Positions 19,690 to 24,060 of a DNA stretch of 24,060 nt are shown here, piece by piece. The stretch is from a virus. The position numbers and the translations under genes were made by a program. The notes below the pieces were generated by a model, which was given only the letters and a program-made list of their open reading frames with translations, was not told where the DNA came from and did not search any database. The stretch spans positions 1 through 24,060 of the IMG/VR virus record IMGVR_UViG_3300042564_007729; one strand, written 5' to 3'. Every line of letters begins with the position of its first letter. The first letter of the stretch is position 1.

Positions 19690-22600
19690 TATGATATAGA
19701 TAAAGTTGTCACACCTGCTTCAGGATTTGATTCTAAAACTTCTTGAGGAATACCTTTCTTTATTTTTGTTACCTCTATAATATTATCAGCAAAGTCCTTA
19801 ATTTCATTTTTGTGAGTGACAAAAATTACAGTCTTATGTTTACTCTTTAAATATTGTAAAATATTTACAATCTCTAAAGAAAGTCTGCCACTTAACGTAC
19901 CAAACCCTTCATCTATAATAGACATAGATGGTTTTGTAAGTGTGCTAATAAAATGTAAAGCATCCTTAATTGCTATTGATGCTACAAATTTTTGTGCCCC
20001 AGAAGAAAATTGTAAAGGAAGAGAATCTGACTTATCTTCACTGTAATAGAAATACTCAAATATATCTCCATTAGGAAGAATGTCTAATTCAACTTTAAAC
20101 TCTACAATTTGTTGTAATATAGAATTTATCTTACTGTTTATTATAGGAAGTTTTTTTCTAATAATTAAAGCAGGAATTCCATCTCTATGCATAGCTTGTA
20201 AATAAATTGAATATTTTTTAAACATTCTCTCTACTTCTTTTATAGAATCTAATTTTTCTGAGTTTATTTTTATATCAGACTCCAAAACTCTAATATCTCC
20301 ATATACTTCAGTAATACTTTTATCTATACCATATAGTGTTAATTTATATGCCTTTATAAGTTCACTTTGTGAATCTATATATTCTTGAATAGATTTGTTT
20401 TTACTTTCTTTTTGTTTGTTTTCAGAAATCTTCAATAAATTCTCACTTAATGTTTCTATGTTTTTTTCCGCTTGTGACTTTACTGATCTACCCTTTTCTA
20501 ATCTAGAAGAATTGTCTTCAACTTTTTTATTGTGCTCTATAATTTCTTTCATAGATTCAAAAAGAGATAACCTATCTTTAAGTAAGTCTATTTTTTCCTT
20601 TCTATTTTTTAACGAATCGGCAATATTATTCTTTTTTTCAGTCTGACCATCAATTGCTAAATTTTGCTTTGTGATATCATTATAAGAATTTATGCTACCT
20701 TGCAAAGTGGCAATTTCTTCTTTTTTTAATTCTATACTAGCCAAACATTCTTTTTCTTTTTCTGGATCCGCCTTTTGTTGAATGTTTCCGCAAGTCGGAC
20801 AAGATTTACCACGAAGTGTTGGAAGTTGATTTTGCAAACCTGTTACTTCTTCTCTAAGTGATATTATTTTTTCATCTAAACCGTCAATGTTAGGTAAATA
20901 TTTTTTTACATTTTCTTTTAACCAAGAATCTATTTTTACATAATCATCTTTTTCTGTCTTAAAAACAGATTGTACGGATGTTAGCTCTTTTGATACACTT
21001 TCTTCTGTTTCGCCTTCTTTAAATGGTAATTCTTTTTTGAAATTTACAGATAACCATTCTTCAAGCTCCTTAATAGCATTATTGTATTTATCTATATTTT
21101 CCCCTTCTTGCTTAAGTAAATTATTTACCACAGAAGAATCGCTATATTTTAATTGTTCTATTTTTTCTAACTTCTTAGTTTGTTCTAGAACGTCAGTTTC
21201 TATATTTTCTTTGTTTTTTGAAACCTCTTCTTTGTCTAACTTCAATCTTTCAAGCATAATATCTTTTTCTGATTTATCTTTTTCTAAATCAGTAAGCTTT
21301 AATTCGATTTCTAATTTAGCTCCAATTTCTTTTTGCTTCTTTTTTATCTCCTTAAAATACTCATTAGCATATTCATAACGCATTTTATATGCCTCTAATC
21401 CTAAATACCTACTTATTAATGAGTTTTTAGGTTGTTGACTTTGATTTATATAATCATCCTTACCTCCTTGAACCTGTAGTGTTACTTTTGTAAAATCATC
21501 CACATCTCCAATAGCTTCTTCAACCAAACTTTCAACCTCTCTTTTCTCCGCTGTTGCTTTGTCTGATTTTTCATTCTCCCAAGACTCACTTTCTAAGTCA
21601 CCATCACCATCATAACCTAGTTCTAAAGATTGATATTTTATACCATATGAATTTGATATCTTTCCGTCTTTATGTTTAGTTGTTTTTACAGTACGATGAA
21701 TCTTAAATTTTTTGCCATCTATATTTAAATAAACAGTTACATATCCTTGGTTAGATTCTGTATATAAATTAACAAGGAACTTAGGGTCACCTCCACCCAA
21801 TATTTCCTTATAAAGACCCCAAACAATTGCTTTAATTACATTAGACTTACCGTTATAGTTTTCTCCAAATAACCCAGTAATACCATTAAGTGAATTAAAG
21901 TCGATAATTGTCGGCTTAATTGGAAAAGAAAAAATATTGCTTATTTCTATTTTTTCCATATACCACGAACTACCAGTTTTATCTTCATGTTCATTTATAC
22001 CAAGCTCTTGATTAATTTGAGCATTTAACTTTAAGATATCGACAATCTCATCATTATCACAATCAAATGTACCATCAGCAATAAATTCTTTAATATATTC
22101 TTCACTTTGTTTTCTTGGATCTTCTTCAGCCTCATCATCAACAAGAATATCTTTAGCAACAAAAGAGTGTTCCACTTTTACGATTTCACACCCATGAAGC
22201 TCCTTTATTTGTCTTGCAACTTGGTTTTCTCTTTCTTGGGAAAAATTTTCTTCTAATTCCTCAATAATAATATGAACTCTAGTTTTCTTTTTATTATGAC
22301 TAAATCTCAAATGAGTTAACCTATCTTCTATATTTTCACCTCGTGCAATTACAAGCTTAGAAAAACCATAATCATTTGGAACAAATTTTCTAACGTGAGA
22401 ATTCGTATCTGTATCCCACAACAAATAGCCTTTATCTATAGATTCTCCATAATTCTGTTGTAACAAACTACCTGAATACGCAACAGAAGCGTCATCTCTA
22501 AAACTTTGATATTCATGTATGTCTCCGAGCATTACAATGTCGAAATCCTTAAACGTACTCAAACGCATTAAATTGTCGCCCTTTTGTTCATATCCATTAT

Positions 22601-23144
22601 CCCCTCTTGCGCCATAAACGGTTCCATGGTATAATGCTATATACTTCTTTTTATCCTTCTTTTTCGAAAACTCTAAAATCTCATTATCTTTACAAGAAAA
22701 AACTCCATAAACAACACCATTGCCTATATCATAAAAACCGCTATCTGGAAAATAATATACAGCATTTTTACTGTAATCAATTTTATCTTTATTTTCATCA
22801 GTAACAATGAAAGCAGTCTTATCTCCATCCTTTTCAAACATACTACCCAACTTGAATATTGGTGAAATGGCATCACCTTGCTCAAGCTGTTGCAAGTTTA
22901 AATCGTGATTTCCTAATATTACATCAGTTGGTGCTATTTTTGATAAATTCAAAAGAAGCTCTGCTAATAATTCAAATGAATTTGGCGACATATTAATTTT
23001 ATGATGTACCAAATCACCCCCAAGAAAAATTCTATCAGGTTTTTGTATTTTTAAATCATCATAAAGTCTTTGAAATACTTGTCTATATTCGTCGTGTCTA
23101 GATCCAAAACGTATTTGAACATCCGCAATGTGTGCAATTTTCAT
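19689..23144 (-). CDS. Fused Mre11-Rad50 (SbcD-SbcC; T4 gp47-gp46) nuclease-ATPase
   Basis: A single 1151-residue protein carries both subunits of the recombination nuclease that processes DNA ends. The metallophosphoesterase part has HIADVQIR (D8, with Q10 where His is usual), GGDLVHHK (D44), LGNHD (79-81), LYHG (H173) and LGDIHEYQ (D208, H210). After an acidic linker (about 335-390), the Rad50 part begins at about 396 with MEKIEISNIFSF. It has Walker A GENYNGKS (427-434), a long coiled coil broken by the zinc hook SCPTC (C782, C785), the signature QFSSGAQKFVASIA, Walker B SIIDEGFGTLSG and a His switch VIFVTHK. Its ATG overlaps the primase TGA (ATGA). These enzymes are normally two genes, as in T4 and E. 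coli. It would act in recombination-dependent replication and end processing. Confidence 0.95.
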   Translation of the reverse strand: MKIAHIADVQIRFGSRHDEYRQVFQRLYDDLKIQKPDRIFLGGDLVHHKINMSPNSFELLAELLLNLSKIAPTDVILGNHDLNLQQLEQGDAISPIFKLGSMFEKDGDKTAFIVTDENKDKIDYSKNAVYYFPDSGFYDIGNGVVYGVFSCKDNEILEFSKKKDKKKYIALYHGTVYGARGDNGYEQKGDNLMRLSTFKDFDIVMLGDIHEYQSFRDDASVAYSGSLLQQNYGESIDKGYLLWDTDTNSHVRKFVPNDYGFSKLVIARGENIEDRLTHLRFSHNKKKTRVHIIIEELEENFSQERENQVARQIKELHGCEIVKVEHSFVAKDILVDDEAEEDPRKQSEEYIKEFIADGTFDCDNDEIVDILKLNAQINQELGINEHEDKTGSSWYMEKIEISNIFSFPIKPTIIDFNSLNGITGLFGENYNGKSNVIKAIVWGLYKEILGGGDPKFLVNLYTESNQGYVTVYLNIDGKKFKIHRTVKTTKHKDGKISNSYGIKYQSLELGYDGDGDLESESWENEKSDKATAEKREVESLVEEAIGDVDDFTKVTLQVQGGKDDYINQSQQPKNSLISRYLGLEAYKMRYEYANEYFKEIKKKQKEIGAKLEIELKLTDLEKDKSEKDIMLERLKLDKEEVSKNKENIETDVLEQTKKLEKIEQLKYSDSSVVNNLLKQEGENIDKYNNAIKELEEWLSVNFKKELPFKEGETEESVSKELTSVQSVFKTEKDDYVKIDSWLKENVKKYLPNIDGLDEKIISLREEVTGLQNQLPTLRGKSCPTCGNIQQKADPEKEKECLASIELKKEEIATLQGSINSYNDITKQNLAIDGQTEKKNNIADSLKNRKEKIDLLKDRLSLFESMKEIIEHNKKVEDNSSRLEKGRSVKSQAEKNIETLSENLLKISENKQKESKNKSIQEYIDSQSELIKAYKLTLYGIDKSITEVYGDIRVLESDIKINSEKLDSIKEVERMFKKYSIYLQAMHRDGIPALIIRKKLPIINSKINSILQQIVEFKVELDILPNGDIFEYFYYSEDKSDSLPLQFSSGAQKFVASIAIKDALHFISTLTKPSMSIIDEGFGTLSGRLSLEIVNILQYLKSKHKTVIFVTHKNEIKDFADNIIEVTKIKKGIPQEVLESNPEAGVTTLSIS

Positions 23145-24060
23145 TCGTTTAAAATTTTTGTAAGTCTATAAGTTATATCTAATCTTTTTGCTGTTTTTAA
23201 TAAAGCAGTAACAGCAGTCTGCCCTTCATCTTCAAATAATTTTGAGATATCTTTTTTATTCGTTAAATCCACAAAGTAAACATCCAAACCTAAAGATGTT
23301 AATTGGTCATAATATTGAATGCTGTCTTTAAATGCATCACCATCAAGACAAAGTACAACTCTCGAATTATGTTCTAATAATTTACTTATCAATAAAGGAG
23401 AAATACCTTTACCTAATAATGGAATTGAATTCGGAACTCTAAGTGAGTCAAAAACACCCTCAACCAAATATACTGTTAAATCCCAATTAATAAAATATTC
23501 ATTGTAAATGATATCTTGTACATTTGGAGAGTCTGGCTTATAATATGGTATTTTCGGATTAAGCATATATGACCTAGCTTCAAAGTAGTTTATTTTACCC
23601 AACGAGTTAAGTGAAGGCAATATTATTCTATATTTTCTTGAACCTGTTTCTGTGTAGCCAATTTTATATTTATCTATTTGTTGTTGTGTTATCTTTCTTT
23701 CTTTTGTTAAATAATCATAAGCCATTCTATATAAATTAGTATTCCTTTCATAGCTTAACGGTAAATAACCATCAGGTAATTCACAAGTAACTAAATCATA
23801 GTTAATTTCAGGATTTCTAAATATATTTAATCTTTGACTTTTATGTTCTGGAAGGAGTAATTTTAATCTAGATAAATCAGATTGCTTTCCATATTCATTA
23901 ACGAGTTTATGAACAAACCCACTATACTTGCATTTCCAACACTTAAAAATAAATGTTGATGCTTGGTATGCTAAATTAAACTTATCGTGATCATGACGAC
24001 AGGTTGGGCTAGGGCAATTAAATTCCCATTGATTTTTGCTTTCTGCATTTCTAGAATTTT
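23141..24060 (-). CDS. DnaG-type DNA primase, C-terminal part (5' end outside window)
   Basis: The frame is open from the stop at 23141-23143 to the window edge, giving about 306 residues; the internal ATG at 23725 is not the true start. Upstream of that ATG the frame encodes a zinc-binding domain (FNCPSPTCRHDHDKFNLAY, then FKCWKCKYSGFVHKLV) typical of primases. Further on are a DnaG-like core (KERKITQQQIDKYKIGYTET, KYRIILPSLNSLGKINYFEA) and a TOPRIM fold with the catalytic glutamate in LVEGVFDSLRV and the DxD in LCLDGDAFKDS. It makes RNA primers for lagging-strand synthesis. It overlaps the Mre11-Rad50 start in ATGA, so the two are translationally coupled. The absence of a helicase domain in the visible part suggests a separate replicative helicase outside the window. 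Confidence 0.88.
   Translation of the reverse strand, partial: NSRNAESKNQWEFNCPSPTCRHDHDKFNLAYQASTFIFKCWKCKYSGFVHKLVNEYGKQSDLSRLKLLLPEHKSQRLNIFRNPEINYDLVTCELPDGYLPLSYERNTNLYRMAYDYLTKERKITQQQIDKYKIGYTETGSRKYRIILPSLNSLGKINYFEARSYMLNPKIPYYKPDSPNVQDIIYNEYFINWDLTVYLVEGVFDSLRVPNSIPLLGKGISPLLISKLLEHNSRVVLCLDGDAFKDSIQYYDQLTSLGLDVYFVDLTNKKDISKLFEDEGQTAVTALLKTAKRLDITYRLTKILNE

Noticed and set aside
23723-23725. ATG at 23725 as the primase start
   Set aside because: The frame continues upstream to the window edge and encodes a primase-type zinc domain with CPSPTC and CWKC, so the ATG is internal.
1-24060. CRISPR array, tRNA genes, insertion sequences
   Set aside because: No regularly spaced direct repeats, no tRNA-like cloverleaf or T-loop sequence and no transposase frame were seen on either strand. 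The three 137-bp repeats are coding and unequally spaced.

Overview
The window looks like part of a large, AT-rich (roughly 30% GC by eye) tailed-phage genome with T4-like replication and packaging logic and a probable Bacteroidota (Flavobacteriia-type) host. The phage evidence is an endolysin, a primase, a fused Mre11/Rad50 recombination nuclease, a SNF2 helicase, a Cas4/RecB-type nuclease, and many small proteins with T4-style capsid-targeting-like N-termini, all tightly packed. The host evidence is threefold: leaders are A-rich with no convincing Shine-Dalgarno sequences, the phage IF3 has Bacteroidota-style C-terminal motifs, and one protein carries a C-terminal motif seen on Bacteroidota proteins. 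No tRNA, CRISPR array or insertion sequence was seen.

Layout. 1-7000 (- strand): an accessory/virion-type block of mostly unrecognised proteins, a possible decayed phage metallopeptidase, a Vsr-like nuclease with four treble-clef repeats, a 667-residue zinc-ribbon protein, and an acidic disordered protein. 7053-8146 (+ strand): an island with its own promoter encoding a full-length translation initiation factor IF3 and an HNH-like protein. 8147-11535 (- strand): small unknown, probably virion-related genes and a peptidoglycan-binding/amidase endolysin. 11536-14971: three consecutive convergent cassettes. Each has a + strand promoter and small gene, a bidirectional terminator overlapping that gene's stop codon, then a - strand gene. 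The three - strand genes share a nearly identical 137-bp 5' end. 15045-24060 (mostly - strand): replication and recombination genes, namely SNF2 helicase, histone-like protein, Cas4-like nuclease, Mre11-Rad50 fusion and a DnaG-type primase that runs off the right edge. One + strand gene (18704) interrupts this block.

Two regulatory signals recur. TTGTAAC-N15-GCGTATAA precedes the + strand islands five times with invariant spacing and is probably an early or host-polymerase promoter. CTATTTATA, read along the - strand, lies 14-21 nt before the start codon of at least nine - strand genes and is probably a late promoter. The inferred model is that + strand genes (IF3, HNH, DUF6576-like and small membrane proteins) are expressed early. 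The - strand genes with capsid-targeting-like N-termini would be expressed late, packaged, possibly trimmed by a prohead protease at L-x-E sites, and possibly ejected into the next host. The most novel-looking elements are the modular cargo cassettes at 11.5-15.0 kb and the promoter-driven phage IF3.
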